Positions 1 through 10,297 of a stretch of 36,808 bases of DNA are shown here, one piece after another. Location: the NCBI GenBank assembly GCA_903915955.1, contig CAIWUU010000040.1, positions 1 through 36,808 on the forward strand. Reading direction: 5' to 3'. Origin of the DNA: an uncultured Chlorobiaceae bacterium (GTDB lineage: Bacteria > Bacteroidota > Chlorobiia > Chlorobiales > Chlorobiaceae). A program made the translations under genes and the position numbers. The first letter of the stretch is position 1. Each line of letters starts with the position of its first letter. The notes under the pieces were generated by a model. It was not told where the DNA came from. It saw only the letters and a program-made list of their open reading frames with translations, and searched no databases.

Positions 1-1
1 G

Positions 2-304
2 ATTCAGACAGCAAAAGATCTTTTGCCGCAAGTGACCATGACCGATGAAGTTCTGACCGATATTGCAAAGCTCTGCATGAATCTTGGTATTGATGGTCAC
101 CGTGGCGAACTTACCATTGCCCGTACCGCTTTTGCCCATGCAGCTTTCCTTGGTGAAACAGTTGTTACCATGAAGCATGTCAAGGAGGTTGCTTCTCTCT
201 GTCTGCGCCACCGTCTGCGCAAGGATCCTCTTGAGACCCTTGATGCGGGTGAAAAAATTGATCGTGAACTTGCTAAAGTCCTCGGAGAAGCGGAAGCCGT
301 ATAA
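2..304 (+). CDS. bchI: Magnesium chelatase ATPase subunit I, C-terminal end (partial)
   Basis: The reading frame is open from base 2 at the window edge, so this is the last ~100 residues of a longer gene. The part seen is the helical lid of an AAA+ Mg-chelatase I subunit: GHRGELTIARTA (the sensor-2 arginine region), then a helical stretch ending in LRHRLRKDPLETLD. BchI hydrolyses ATP within the I-D ring that drives Mg2+ insertion into protoporphyrin IX by the H subunit, the first committed step of bacteriochlorophyll synthesis. Its TAA stop shares one base with the ATG of bchD (TAATG), so the two are translationally coupled. The identification rests on the lid sequence together with bchD and the H subunit directly downstream; the P-loop lies outside the window. 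Confidence 0.93.
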   Translation: MQTAKDLLPQVTMTDEVLTDIAKLCMNLGIDGHRGELTIARTAFAHAAFLGETVVTMKHVKEVASLCLRHRLRKDPLETLDAGEKIDRELAKVLGEAEAV

Positions 305-2160
305 TGATAGCTTTTACCGATATTGTAGGGATGGATCTGGCCAAGCAGGCGCTGATGCTGCTGGCTGTTGATTCTGAACTTGGCGGTGTTGTGATTCCTT
401 CGGCTGTAGGGTCGGGGAAATCGACACTCGCCAGGGCGTTTGCTGATATTCTTCCCAAAGGCACTCCTTTTGTGGAACTTCCCCTGAACGTGACTGAAGA
501 CCGTCTGATCGGAGGTATTGATCTGGAGGCAACTCTTGCTACTGGTGTCCGTGTGGTGCAGCATGGTGTGCTTTCGAAGGCGCATGGAGGTGTGCTCTAT
601 GTTGACTCAATAAGTCTTCTCGACAGTTCGGCGGTGTCGCACATTATGGATGCCATTTCGCGCGGCGAGGTTCTTGTTGAGCGCGAAGGGCTCAGTGAGG
701 TGCATCCTGCGAAGTTCATGCTTGTGGGTACCTATGATCCCACCGATGGTGATGTTCGTATGGGTTTGCTCGACCGGATTGGTATTATTGTACCCTTCAC
801 CGCTCAGAACGATTACCGGGCCCGCAAGAAAATTGTCAAGACAGTGCTTGGTACGAGGGATGCTGAAGATACCCAGGATGAACTGAACATGCTTGCTGGT
901 TTTATCAATGCGGCGCGTGAGCAACTACCACACGTTTCCATAACTGATGATCAGATTCGGGCGTTGATCCAGACGGCAATCAGTTTAGGCGTTGAGGGAA
1001 ATCGCGTTGATATTTTTACGGTTCGTGCGGCGATAGCTTCAGCGGCTCTTGCCCAGCGTAGCGATGTCGATGAGGAGGATATGAAACAGGCTATAAAGCT
1101 TGTTCTTATTCCCCGCGCTACCCGGATGCCTGAAAGGGAAGCGGAGTCGAATGAAGCGCCCCCCCAGGAGGAGTCACCGCCGCAGGAGGAACCGGAATCA
1201 GAGGACGAGGAGGCACCTTCCGACACTCCTGATGCCGAAGCGGAGGAGGAGCAGAAAGAGACTCCCGACATGATTGAAGAGCTGATGATGGATGCTGTAA
1301 CGATGGAGCTGCCGGACAATATTCTTAATATTTCGCTGGCATCGAAAAAGAAGGCGACGACAGGCAGCCGTGGAGAAGCGCTCAATTTCAAGCGTGGTCG
1401 TTTTGTGAGGGCACAGCCTGGTGATATGCGTAGCGGCAAAGTTGCGCTTATTCCAACTCTTATCTCTGCTGCACCGTGGCAGGAGACACGCCGTCGCGAC
1501 AGTAAGATGGCTGGACGGCCAAAAACTGCGTTGCTCATTACCAAGGATGATGTCAAGATCAAGCGCTTCCGCGACAAGTCTGGCACACTCTTTATTTTTA
1601 TGGTGGACGCCTCTGGTTCCATGGCGCTGAACCGTATGCGTCAAGCCAAGGGCGCTGTAGCAAGTCTTTTGCAGAACGCTTATGTGCACCGCGACCAGGT
1701 TGCTTTGATCTCGTTCCGTGGAAAGCAGGCACAGGTGCTGCTTCCGCCTTCACAGAGTGTTGATCGAGCCAAACGTGAACTTGATGTGCTTCCAACCGGT
1801 GGCGGCACGCCTCTCGCCTCTGCCCTCTATCTTGGCTGGGAAACTGCCAAACAGGCGCGTACAAAGGGGATTACGCAGGTGATGTTTGTACTGATTACTG
1901 ACGGACGGGGAAATATCGGGCTGCAGGCAACCTTTGACCCGGCTGCTGAAAAAGCATCCAAGGAGGAGCTTGAAAAGGAGGTGGAGGCATTGTCACTCTC
2001 CATCCAGGCCGATGGTGTTGCTGCTATCGTTATCGATACGCAGATGAACTATCTTTCGAGGGGTGAAGCACCCAAGCTTGCCCAGAAACTCGGAGGACGT
2101 TACTTTTACCTGCCAAATGCAAAAGCTGAACAGATTGTTGAAGCTGCCATGAGCTTTTGA
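304..2160 (+). CDS. bchD: Magnesium chelatase subunit D
   Basis: 618 residues, normal for BchD. An N-terminal AAA+ module (residues ~1-270) is joined by a Pro/Glu-rich acidic linker (~277-322) to a C-terminal von Willebrand A domain. The P-loop SAVGSGKS (~36-43) keeps GSGKS but has Ser for the first Gly. The Walker B region reads LYVDSISLLD, where BchI proteins have VDE, so the catalytic glutamate is replaced; this fits the known platform role of D rather than an ATPase. The MIDAS is intact: DASGS (~434-438), TGGGTPLASAL (~498) and ITDG (~530). It forms the I-D ring and docks on the H subunit. The start overlaps the bchI stop. A hairpin terminator follows the stop directly. Confidence 0.96.
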   Translation: MIAFTDIVGMDLAKQALMLLAVDSELGGVVIPSAVGSGKSTLARAFADILPKGTPFVELPLNVTEDRLIGGIDLEATLATGVRVVQHGVLSKAHGGVLYVDSISLLDSSAVSHIMDAISRGEVLVEREGLSEVHPAKFMLVGTYDPTDGDVRMGLLDRIGIIVPFTAQNDYRARKKIVKTVLGTRDAEDTQDELNMLAGFINAAREQLPHVSITDDQIRALIQTAISLGVEGNRVDIFTVRAAIASAALAQRSDVDEEDMKQAIKLVLIPRATRMPEREAESNEAPPQEESPPQEEPESEDEEAPSDTPDAEAEEEQKETPDMIEELMMDAVTMELPDNILNISLASKKKATTGSRGEALNFKRGRFVRAQPGDMRSGKVALIPTLISAAPWQETRRRDSKMAGRPKTALLITKDDVKIKRFRDKSGTLFIFMVDASGSMALNRMRQAKGAVASLLQNAYVHRDQVALISFRGKQAQVLLPPSQSVDRAKRELDVLPTGGGTPLASALYLGWETAKQARTKGITQVMFVLITDGRGNIGLQATFDPAAEKASKEELEKEVEALSLSIQADGVAAIVIDTQMNYLSRGEAPKLAQKLGGRYFYLPNAKAEQIVEAAMSF

Positions 2161-2166
2161 TTTCTC

Positions 2167-2204
2167 GAGAGCTTTCCGGTGTATTTGCTGGAAAGCTCTT
2201 TTTT
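2167..2204 (+). terminator. Rho-independent terminator after bchD
   Basis: An 11-bp stem (2167-2177 with 2190-2200; core GAGCTTTCC/GGAAAGCTC) with a 12-base loop runs into a T tract ending at 2204. It starts 7 bases after the bchD stop. Its strength suggests that bchI-bchD ends here and the following large-subunit gene has its own promoter, at least in part. Confidence 0.85.
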
Positions 2205-2230
2205 CGGAATTATTCCCCTTCTTTTATACA

Positions 2231-2277
2231 TTAGAGTTATGCTGTTTTAATCTCGCGTTATAAACGTGATACTCTAA
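2231..2277 (+). promoter_or_regulatory. Dyad-symmetric leader before the large chelatase subunit (possible operator or promoter region)
   Basis: An inverted repeat TTAGAGT (2231-2237) / ACTCTAA (2271-2277) frames the AT-rich region just upstream of the ATG at 2288, and a smaller CGTT/AACG dyad lies inside it. It sits between the bchD terminator and the start codon, where a promoter for the large subunit must be. No convincing -35/-10 pair and no Shine-Dalgarno sequence are visible. The regulatory role is inferred from position and symmetry only. Confidence 0.3.
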
Positions 2278-2287
2278 TTTTCACCCC

Positions 2288-5200
2288 ATGTCTGATCTCC
2301 GTAAAATTGTTGCTATTGTTGGCCTTGAGCAGTACAACGCCGGTCTCTGGAAAAAAATCAAGGGGCTTCTTGCCAGCGAAGCTGAATTGATTCAGTTGAG
2401 TGATATTGATCTGGAAAAACAGCATCCCGATGCTGCCAGGGCAATTCAGGAGGCTGATTGTATCTTCATGAGCATGATCAACTTCAAGGAGCAGATCGAC
2501 TGGTTTAAACAGCAGCTTGAACTGGCCACCAATGAGAAGACTGTTTTTATTTTTGAGTCCATGCCTGAGGCAATGGCTCTGACCAAAGTGGGAAGTTATT
2601 CCGTTGGCGATGGAAAGGCCGGTATGCCCGATATGGTTAAAAAAGTGGCAAAAATGCTGGTGAAGGGGCGCGATGAGGATGCCCTTTACGGCTACATGAA
2701 GCTGATGAAGATCATGCGAACCATTTTGCCTCTTGTGCCCAACAAGGCAGAGGATTTCAAGAACTGGTTGATGGTCTATTCCTACTGGATGCAGCCGACA
2801 GCGGAGAATATTGCCAATATGTTTCGGCTGATTCTTCGTGAATATTTTAATGAGCCGGTCAAGGTTGGTGCAATTGTTGATGTGCCGAATATGGGGCTCT
2901 ATCATCCTGATGCTCAGGCATACTTCACCGATGTCAAGAGCTATAAAAACTGGCAGAAAAAGCGCGGGATAAATATGGACAAGGGGCAGAAAATCGGGCT
3001 TCTCTTTTTCCGAAAACATCTGCTGCAGGAAAAAACCTATATCGACAACACCATTCGAGTACTTGAAAAGCAGGGGATTCATCTCTTTCCAGCTTTTGTG
3101 ATGGGAGTTGAGGGGCATGTTCTGGTCAGGGACTGGCTGCTCAAGGAGAATATTGATCTTCTGCTTAATATGATGGGTTTTGGCCTTGTGGGTGGTCCTG
3201 CGGGATCGACCAAGCCAGGCATTGCGGCTGAAGCGCGTCACGAGATTATGACGAAGCTGGATGTTCCTTATATCGTTGCCCAGCCTCTATTGACCCAGGG
3301 GTTTGAGTCGTGGAAAGAGCTTGGTGTCTCTCCGATGCAGATCACCTTCACCTACGCTATTCCTGAAATGGATGGCGCGATCTCTCCTGTGATACTTGGT
3401 GCCCTTCAGGATGGCAAGATTGAGACTGTTCATGAGCGTCTTGAGCGGCTTGCTCTTCTGATTAACAAGTTTCTTCGGCTGCGGGCTACGGCCAATCGTG
3501 ACAAGAAGGTGGCATTTATAGTGTATGACTATCCTCCCGGTCTTGGCAAGAAAGCCACCGCAGCGCTGCTTGATGTGCCGAGAACACTTTTTGCCACGCT
3601 TCAGCGGCTGAAAAAAGAGGGGTACAATGTCGGCAAGCTTCCTGAATCATCTGATGCCCTTTTTGAGGCGATTGATCGTGCAACTGAATGCCAGATCATG
3701 CAGCATCAGACGGATGCGGTGAAGGTGAGTTATGATGGATTTAAAGAGCTGACCACGTCGAGGGAGCGTGAACGAATTGAGGAGCGGTGGCAGAAGTTCC
3801 CCGGAGAAATTGTGCCGATTGGCGATCATGATGTTTTTGTAGGGGGTCTGCGATTCGGTAACATCTTTATTGGTGTTCAACCCCGTATCGGCGTGCAGGG
3901 TGACCCCATGCGGCTGCTCTTCGACAAGTCAAATACGCCGCACCACCAGTATATTGCCTTTTACCGCTGGATAAGCCGGGAGTTTGAGGCACATGCCATG
4001 GTGCATGTGGGTATGCATGGGTCGGTTGAGTGGATGCCGGGACTTCAGACAGGCCTTACCGGTGACTGCTGGCCGGATGCCCTGCTTGGTGAGGTGCCGC
4101 ACTTCTATATCTATCCGGTCAATAACCCCAGCGAATCCACCATCGCCAAACGGCGAGGCCTTGCCACCATGGTCTCCCATGTGGTGCCGCCTCTCTCCCG
4201 TGCCGGTCTCTACAAGGAGCTGCCAGCGCTGAAAGAGCTGCTGGTTGATTTTCGTGAAAGAAATTTTGCGGCATCCGGTTCGTTTGAAGGGCAGGGTGAT
4301 GGTTCGGGTATTGAGGAGGCAGTTATGCAGAAAGCGGAGCTGCTTAATCTGACGGATGATTGCCCCCGCCGTGAACAGGAGGGGTTCGGTGAATATGTCA
4401 GCCGGCTTTACATCTATATCAGCGAACTTGAAAATCGCCTTATCTCCAATTCACTCCACGTCTTCGGTGAGGCAAGTCCTCCCGAGGCACAGATTATTAC
4501 GGTCACGGAGACACTGAAAAATCGTGAAGAGGATTCCAGAACGCTCCCTTCGCTGCTCATGAGCGCATCGGGCAAGAACGGCCATTTCAGCAGTTATGAG
4601 GAGCTGAGCAGCCGGTCAAGAAAGGGTGAAGAGGAGGCAATCCGCCTGCGGGAGTGGGTGGACGGTGCGTGCAGGGACTTTGTTCAGCAGGCGCTGTTTG
4701 ACCGCATCAATGTCTTATCAGCCTTTGCCTCGGTAACGGGAGGAGCCAAACTTCCTGTTGAGTATACTCCCTTTGTTGAGCAGTTGATCAGGGAGGGCTC
4801 TCAGCTCCTCTTTGCGCTGCGCGATAATACTGGTGAGATGGATGCCCTCATGAAGGTGCTCAATGGTCGCTATATCTCTTCAGGGCCGGGTGGTGACCTG
4901 GTGCGTGACGGTGTGAATGTGCTCCCTTCCGGTCGTAACATTCACTCCATTGATCCGTGGAGAATTCCGTCGGTACTGGCCTTCAAGCGCGGTTCGCTCA
5001 TTGCTGACAGTATCATCAAAAAACATCTGGAGGAGAGTGGAGGACAATATCCCGAAACCATTGCCCAGGTGCTCTGGGGGCTCGATACCATCAAAACCAA
5101 GGGTGAGGCTGTCGCTGTGGTGATCAGGCTGCTTGGAGCAGAACCGGCCTACGATGCGTTTGGCAAAATAAGCCACTACAGCCTTGTTCCACTTGAGAAG

Positions 5201-6130
5201 CTCCGTCGTCCTCGAATTGACGTGCTTATGCAGCTTAGTCCTATTTTCCGTGATGCATTTGGTCTGCTTATGGATCAGCTCGACCGGCTTGTCAAAGAGG
5301 CTGCCAAAGCTGATGAGCCGGAGGAGATGAATTTCGTTAAAAAACATGTGAATGAGGCGCTTGCTTCGGGCATGGAGTTGGAGAGTGCAACGGCCCGCCA
5401 GTTTACCCAGGCTCCGGGCGCTTATGGTACCTATGTGGATGATATGATTGAGGATTCAGCGTGGGAGACCGAAAATGATCTTGACGATCTCTTTATTCGT
5501 CGCAACTGCAGTGCTTATGGCGGTGGCAGGAAAGGGGGGAATGAATCAGCAATTTTGCAGAAAATGCTGGGCTCGGTTGACCGGGTTGTGCATCAGGTCG
5601 ATTCCACCGAGTTCGGTATCTCCGATATCGACCACTATTTCTCATCATCCGGTTCACTGCAGCTTGCCGCACGTCGCCGAAACACGAAGGGTGGCGATGT
5701 CAAACTCAACTATGTTGAATCATTTACCTCCGATATCAAGGTTGATGACGCCGAAAAATCGCTCCGCATTGAGTACCGTTCAAAACTGCTCAATCCGAAG
5801 TGGTTTGAGGGAATGCTCAAACATGGCCACAGCGGCGCCGGTGAAATCAGCAACCGAGTTACCTACATGCTTGGCTGGGATGCCGTCACCAAGAGTGTGG
5901 ACGACTGGGTCTACAAAAAAACGGCAGAAACCTACGCCCTTGATCCAGAAATGAGGGAGCGGCTTGCAACCCTCAACCCGCAGGCCATCAAGAACATTGT
6001 TGGTCGTATGCTCGAAGCCCACGGTCGCGGTCTATGGAAAGCCGATCAGGATATGATTGATGAGCTTCAGGAAATTTACGCCGACCTTGAGGATCGGCTG
6101 GAGCGTGTGGGCGATAGGGTAATAGATTAG
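2288..6130 (+). CDS. bchH: Magnesium chelatase large subunit (BchH/BchS/BchT family)
   Basis: 1280 residues, the usual size of the porphyrin-binding H subunit. CobN/Mg-chelatase hallmarks are clear: HVGMHGSVEWMPG (~571-583) followed by TGDCWPDALLGEVPHFYIYPVNNPSE, then SAYGGGRKGGNES near residue 1080 and the conserved C-terminal region. It binds protoporphyrin IX and receives Mg2+ in an ATP-dependent step powered by BchI/BchD. Green sulfur bacteria carry three paralogues (BchH, BchS, BchT). From memory, the copy next to bchI-bchD in Chlorobaculum tepidum is the one called bchT, so this may be bchT rather than bchH; the sequence alone does not settle that for me. No Shine-Dalgarno sequence precedes the ATG. 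The long antisense frame at 2258-3241 is a shadow. Confidence 0.95.
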   Translation: MSDLRKIVAIVGLEQYNAGLWKKIKGLLASEAELIQLSDIDLEKQHPDAARAIQEADCIFMSMINFKEQIDWFKQQLELATNEKTVFIFESMPEAMALTKVGSYSVGDGKAGMPDMVKKVAKMLVKGRDEDALYGYMKLMKIMRTILPLVPNKAEDFKNWLMVYSYWMQPTAENIANMFRLILREYFNEPVKVGAIVDVPNMGLYHPDAQAYFTDVKSYKNWQKKRGINMDKGQKIGLLFFRKHLLQEKTYIDNTIRVLEKQGIHLFPAFVMGVEGHVLVRDWLLKENIDLLLNMMGFGLVGGPAGSTKPGIAAEARHEIMTKLDVPYIVAQPLLTQGFESWKELGVSPMQITFTYAIPEMDGAISPVILGALQDGKIETVHERLERLALLINKFLRLRATANRDKKVAFIVYDYPPGLGKKATAALLDVPRTLFATLQRLKKEGYNVGKLPESSDALFEAIDRATECQIMQHQTDAVKVSYDGFKELTTSRERERIEERWQKFPGEIVPIGDHDVFVGGLRFGNIFIGVQPRIGVQGDPMRLLFDKSNTPHHQYIAFYRWISREFEAHAMVHVGMHGSVEWMPGLQTGLTGDCWPDALLGEVPHFYIYPVNNPSESTIAKRRGLATMVSHVVPPLSRAGLYKELPALKELLVDFRERNFAASGSFEGQGDGSGIEEAVMQKAELLNLTDDCPRREQEGFGEYVSRLYIYISELENRLISNSLHVFGEASPPEAQIITVTETLKNREEDSRTLPSLLMSASGKNGHFSSYEELSSRSRKGEEEAIRLREWVDGACRDFVQQALFDRINVLSAFASVTGGAKLPVEYTPFVEQLIREGSQLLFALRDNTGEMDALMKVLNGRYISSGPGGDLVRDGVNVLPSGRNIHSIDPWRIPSVLAFKRGSLIADSIIKKHLEESGGQYPETIAQVLWGLDTIKTKGEAVAVVIRLLGAEPAYDAFGKISHYSLVPLEKLRRPRIDVLMQLSPIFRDAFGLLMDQLDRLVKEAAKADEPEEMNFVKKHVNEALASGMELESATARQFTQAPGAYGTYVDDMIEDSAWETENDLDDLFIRRNCSAYGGGRKGGNESAILQKMLGSVDRVVHQVDSTEFGISDIDHYFSSSGSLQLAARRRNTKGGDVKLNYVESFTSDIKVDDAEKSLRIEYRSKLLNPKWFEGMLKHGHSGAGEISNRVTYMLGWDAVTKSVDDWVYKKTAETYALDPEMRERLATLNPQAIKNIVGRMLEAHGRGLWKADQDMIDELQEIYADLEDRLERVGDRVID

Positions 6131-6163
6131 CGTTTTTTAGGCCAACTTCCCGGATTGCGAGCA

Positions 6164-6412
6164 TCATGTAACCCGGACGATATTTGCTCTATCCTGTAGA
6201 TGTGATTTCACCTCTTCCCAAGAATAGCCTGCTTCAGGGTTTACCTCGAACTCCGTTAAACGCAATTCAAGCTCAGCCTTCAGCGCAGGAGAAATCTCCA
6301 CGGCATCAGGCACTGCTGCAACGCTGTCCCAGATAATCTCAACGAGACGAATACGCTCCTGTATCGGAAGCGCAAGAATGTCGGGAATGGAGATCGTGTT
6401 CATTTTGGACAT
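6164..6412 (-). CDS. Orphan addiction-module antitoxin-like protein (TIGR02574 / Unstab_antitox family)
   Basis: 82 residues. It has the family signature: an N-terminal helix ILALPIQERIRLVEIIWDSVA, a middle ISPALKAELELRLTEFEVNPEAGYSWEEVKSHL and a short tail (QDRANIVRVT). Members are normally the first gene of a pair with a RelE/ParE-like toxin directly downstream. Here only 33 bases separate the stop from the end of the convergent chelatase gene, so there is no room for a toxin, and none lies on the other side, where guaB is. It is therefore a solitary antitoxin-like gene, either a relic or one acting in trans. The start could be M1 or M4; no strong ribosome-binding site is seen. Confidence 0.75.
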   Translation of the reverse strand: MSKMNTISIPDILALPIQERIRLVEIIWDSVAAVPDAVEISPALKAELELRLTEFEVNPEAGYSWEEVKSHLQDRANIVRVT

Positions 6413-6475
6413 TATTAATCTTTTTCTGGAAACAGACTGACGAAGATAATGGGTAACGCCTTTATTTAAAATGAT

Positions 6476-6497
6476 CTGCTTATCTCTGAAAAAGCAG
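6476..6497 (-). terminator. Possible weak terminator hairpin after guaB
   Basis: On the minus strand, 17 bases past the guaB stop, CTGCTT/AAGCAG can form a 6-bp stem with a 10-base loop, followed by an AT-rich but poor T tract (ATCATTTT). The short stem makes this a weak candidate. Confidence 0.3.
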
Positions 6498-6513
6498 ACA
6501 GTGTTTTTCTGTA

Positions 6514-8040
<1,527 letters not shown>

Positions 8041-8233
8041 TCAATTTTGCCAATTTACAAAAAGTGAGGTTAGAATGACAATGTTAATAACGCTTCCCAT
8101 CAACCTGATAAAAAAGAGCTTGCGAACACAGGGAAAGAATAAAATGCCTACTCAAGAGCGGTACTCTTCCAGAATGCTTTTGAAAATCTAAAATAGAATG
8201 TAAATTCAGAACCTTTTAATCGTTGCAAGATTC

Positions 8234-8324
8234 GGAGAGGTCGCATAGTTGGTCTAGTGCGCTCGCCTGGAAAGCGGGTAGGGTGTTACAGCCCTCGAGG
8301 GTTCGAATCCCTCCCTCTCCGCCA
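8234..8324 (+). tRNA. tRNA-Ser (anticodon GGA)
   Basis: Class II tRNA. The acceptor stem is GGAGAGG (8234-8240) with CCTCTCC (8314-8320), discriminator G and an encoded CCA (8322-8324). The anticodon arm CTCGC-CTGGAAA-GCGGG gives GGA, reading UCC/UCU. A long variable arm and the T loop GTTCGAATCC are present. It is the first of three consecutive serine tRNAs. Confidence 0.95.
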
Positions 8325-8403
8325 GGAAATGCCATAAGAATATTTTTTTCTGGCTTTTTCCGGTGGATTCACTATCTTGAAGGCCTGTTCTTTACAACAT
8401 GAT

Positions 8404-8489
8404 GGAGGATTAGTCTAATTGGTAAGGCAGCAGTCTTGAAAACTGCCGGGTTCACGCCCATGGGGGTTCGAGTCCCTCATCCTCCGCCA
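8404..8489 (+). tRNA. tRNA-Ser (anticodon TGA)
   Basis: Acceptor stem GGAGGAT (8404-8410) with ATCCTCC (8479-8485), discriminator G and encoded CCA (8487-8489). The anticodon arm GCAGT-CTTGAAA-ACTGC gives TGA, reading UCA and other UCN codons by wobble. The long variable arm fits serine. It lies 79 bases after the GGA gene and 7 bases before the GCT gene. Confidence 0.95.
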
Positions 8490-8496
8490 ACCATCA

Positions 8497-8586
8497 GGAG
8501 AGGTGGCCGAGCGGCTGAAGGCACCGGTTTGCTAAACCGACGTAGTTCTTATAGGGCTACCGAGGGTTCGAATCCCTCCCTCTCCG
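8497..8586 (+). tRNA. tRNA-Ser (anticodon GCT)
   Basis: Acceptor stem GGAGAGG (8497-8503) with CCTCTCC (8579-8585) and discriminator G. The anticodon loop TTGCTAA gives GCT, reading AGC/AGU; the outermost anticodon-stem pair is a C-A mismatch. The variable arm is long. Unlike its two neighbours it has no encoded CCA (CAC follows the discriminator), so CCA must be added after transcription. It is the last gene of the cluster, with a terminator directly after it. Confidence 0.94.
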
Positions 8587-8592
8587 CACAAC

Positions 8593-8617
8593 AAAAACCC
8601 CGCACGTCGGGGTTTTT
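8593..8617 (+). terminator. Rho-independent terminator of the serine tRNA cluster
   Basis: A perfect 9-bp stem AAAAACCCC (8593-8601) / GGGGTTTTT (8609-8617) with a 7-base loop, its 3' arm doubling as the T tract, begins 6 bases after the last tRNA. Because the stem begins with A residues it could also work on the opposite strand. Confidence 0.85.
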
Positions 8618-8713
8618 GCTTTTCAGAAAATGGCTTTTCATCGTTTTTCATTTTTGAAAGATATATTCTCTAAAAACTATCACAACTGAATAAGACCTCA
8701 ACAGCGAATAACA

Positions 8714-9268
8714 ATGATATTACCGATTACCATCTATAGTGATGATATCCTTCGACAGAGATCCAAGCCGTTGAAAGGTGTTGATAGCGCCATTGAGGGG
8801 CTTATTGGCTCGATGTTTGATTCGATGTACAATGCTTCGGGTATAGGTTTGGCTGCGCCGCAGGTTGGGTACTCCCTCCGGCTGCTGGTGGTGGATCTCT
8901 CTTGTGTCAAGAATTATGAGAATGAGAAGCCGATGGTGGTTATTAATCCTCATATTCTTGCGGTCAGGGGCTCAAGTGAGATGGATGAGGGCTGTTTGAG
9001 TGTTCCTGGAGTTCAGGGCGATGTTGTGCGTCCCTCTGTTATCACGCTTAAATATCGGAATGAGCGTTTTGAGGAGCAGGTTGGGGAGTTTTCGGGGATG
9101 CCTGGCAGGGTGCTTCAGCATGAGATTGATCATCTCGATGGCACACTCTTTGTGGATCGGGTGCAGAAGCGAGATCGACGAAAGATCCAGAAGGATTTGG
9201 ATGCGCTTGCGTCGGGGATTGTTCATGCCTCCTATCCAGTTGTTCTTCCGGTATCTAAACTATCTTGA
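8714..9268 (+). CDS. def: Peptide deformylase
   Basis: 184 residues. It removes the N-formyl group from nascent proteins using an active-site Fe2+. All three motifs are present: [18 protein letters not shown] (metal ligand Cys94) and QHEIDHLDG (ligands His136 and His140, catalytic Glu137). The C-terminal tail after the third motif is of normal length. fmt starts 5 bases after the stop, so the enzymes that add and remove the formyl group are produced together. The ATG lies shortly after the tRNA terminator; a promoter should lie in 8620-8713, but no clear one is visible. Confidence 0.97.
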   Translation: MILPITIYSDDILRQRSKPLKGVDSAIEGLIGSMFDSMYNASGIGLAAPQVGYSLRLLVVDLSCVKNYENEKPMVVINPHILAVRGSSEMDEGCLSVPGVQGDVVRPSVITLKYRNERFEEQVGEFSGMPGRVLQHEIDHLDGTLFVDRVQKRDRRKIQKDLDALASGIVHASYPVVLPVSKLS

Positions 9269-9273
9269 GAGCC

Positions 9274-10218
9274 ATGCGGATTATTTTTATGGGAACCCCG
9301 GAGTTTGCAGTTCCTGCGTTGCAGGCGATTGCTGCTGAAAAGAGTGTTTTTGAGATTGTACTTGTGGTTACCGGCAAGGATAAGCCGCGCAAGAGTAAAC
9401 GTGCTGATGTTGAGCCGTCTCCGGTAAAACGTGCTGCTTTTGCTCTCGGGCTTCCGGTGTATGAGGTTGATGATGTCAAGGATCCAGCTTTTGTCGAGAT
9501 GGTTGCTGAATACAGGCCTGATGTTATTGTTGTTGCAGCCTTCCGTATTCTGCCTCCAGCCGTCTTCGAGCAGGCTCATCTTGGGTCATTCAATCTTCAT
9601 GCCTCTCTTCTTCCTGCCTACAGGGGAGCAGCGCCTGTTAACTGGTCACTTATCAAGGGTGATCGAGAAACAGGTGTCACAACATTTTTTCTGCAGCAGC
9701 GTGTTGATACTGGCACGGTTATTCTTCAGGAAAAAACTGCAATAGCTCCCGATGAAAATGCTACCGATCTTGCTGGTCGCCTCTCGGAGATTGGTGCCAA
9801 AGTTGTTGTCAGCACGTTGCACCTGATAGCCTCAGGCACGGTTGCTGTTTCTGACCAGAATGAGGCACTTGTATCAAGGGCTCCCAAGCTTACCCGTGAT
9901 AACACAAGAATCGATTGGGCGCAGCCGGTTGTGGCCATTCATGATTTTATTCGGGGGCTTGCCTTAAAGCCAGCGGCCTGGACGACGTTCCAGGGTAAAA
10001 CCATGAAGATATTCCGGGCTGCTCCCGGAGCACTCTTATCCGAAAATGCTTCAGCTTCTCCAGGGGCGTTGTTGGTGAATCAAGGGAGACTTTATGCGGC
10101 ATGTTCGGATGGGTGGCTTGAGTTGCTATCATTGCAGCTTGAAGGGAGAAAAAACATGGAAGCATCTGAATTTGTCCGGGGATTCCGCCAGAATGCCGAG
10201 AGCTCTCTTTTTGTGTGA
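9274..10218 (+). CDS. fmt: Methionyl-tRNA formyltransferase
   Basis: 314 residues from the ATG at 9274; an in-frame TTG at 9265 is possible, but family proteins begin [11 protein letters not shown] as here. It formylates Met-tRNA(fMet) with 10-formyl-THF. Catalytic residues are visible: Asn107 and His109 in [19 protein letters not shown], and Asp145 in VDTGTVIL. The N-terminal formyltransferase domain is followed by the C-terminal tRNA-binding domain ([10 protein letters not shown] onward). It is coupled to def upstream. Nothing is unusual in length or motifs. Confidence 0.97.
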   Translation: MRIIFMGTPEFAVPALQAIAAEKSVFEIVLVVTGKDKPRKSKRADVEPSPVKRAAFALGLPVYEVDDVKDPAFVEMVAEYRPDVIVVAAFRILPPAVFEQAHLGSFNLHASLLPAYRGAAPVNWSLIKGDRETGVTTFFLQQRVDTGTVILQEKTAIAPDENATDLAGRLSEIGAKVVVSTLHLIASGTVAVSDQNEALVSRAPKLTRDNTRIDWAQPVVAIHDFIRGLALKPAAWTTFQGKTMKIFRAAPGALLSENASASPGALLVNQGRLYAACSDGWLELLSLQLEGRKNMEASEFVRGFRQNAESSLFV

Positions 10219-10297
10219 CAGCAGTGCAATGTCACAATTGCATTATTTGCTTATATTGCGTCACGTTGAGTTTTAACAAGAATCAAACGCTCATTTT

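Noticed and set aside
951-1622. 223-codon minus-strand frame inside bchD
   Set aside because: It is antisense to a gene with clear AAA and MIDAS motifs; its Ser/Arg-rich content mirrors the acidic linker and shows no domain.
2258-3241. 327-codon minus-strand frame opposite the start of the large chelatase gene
   Set aside because: It lies opposite a strongly supported CDS, has His/Asn-rich low-meaning sequence and no family features.
8436-8657. 73-codon frame across the tRNA cluster
   Set aside because: It runs through two serine tRNAs and the terminator; it is an accident of the tRNA sequence.
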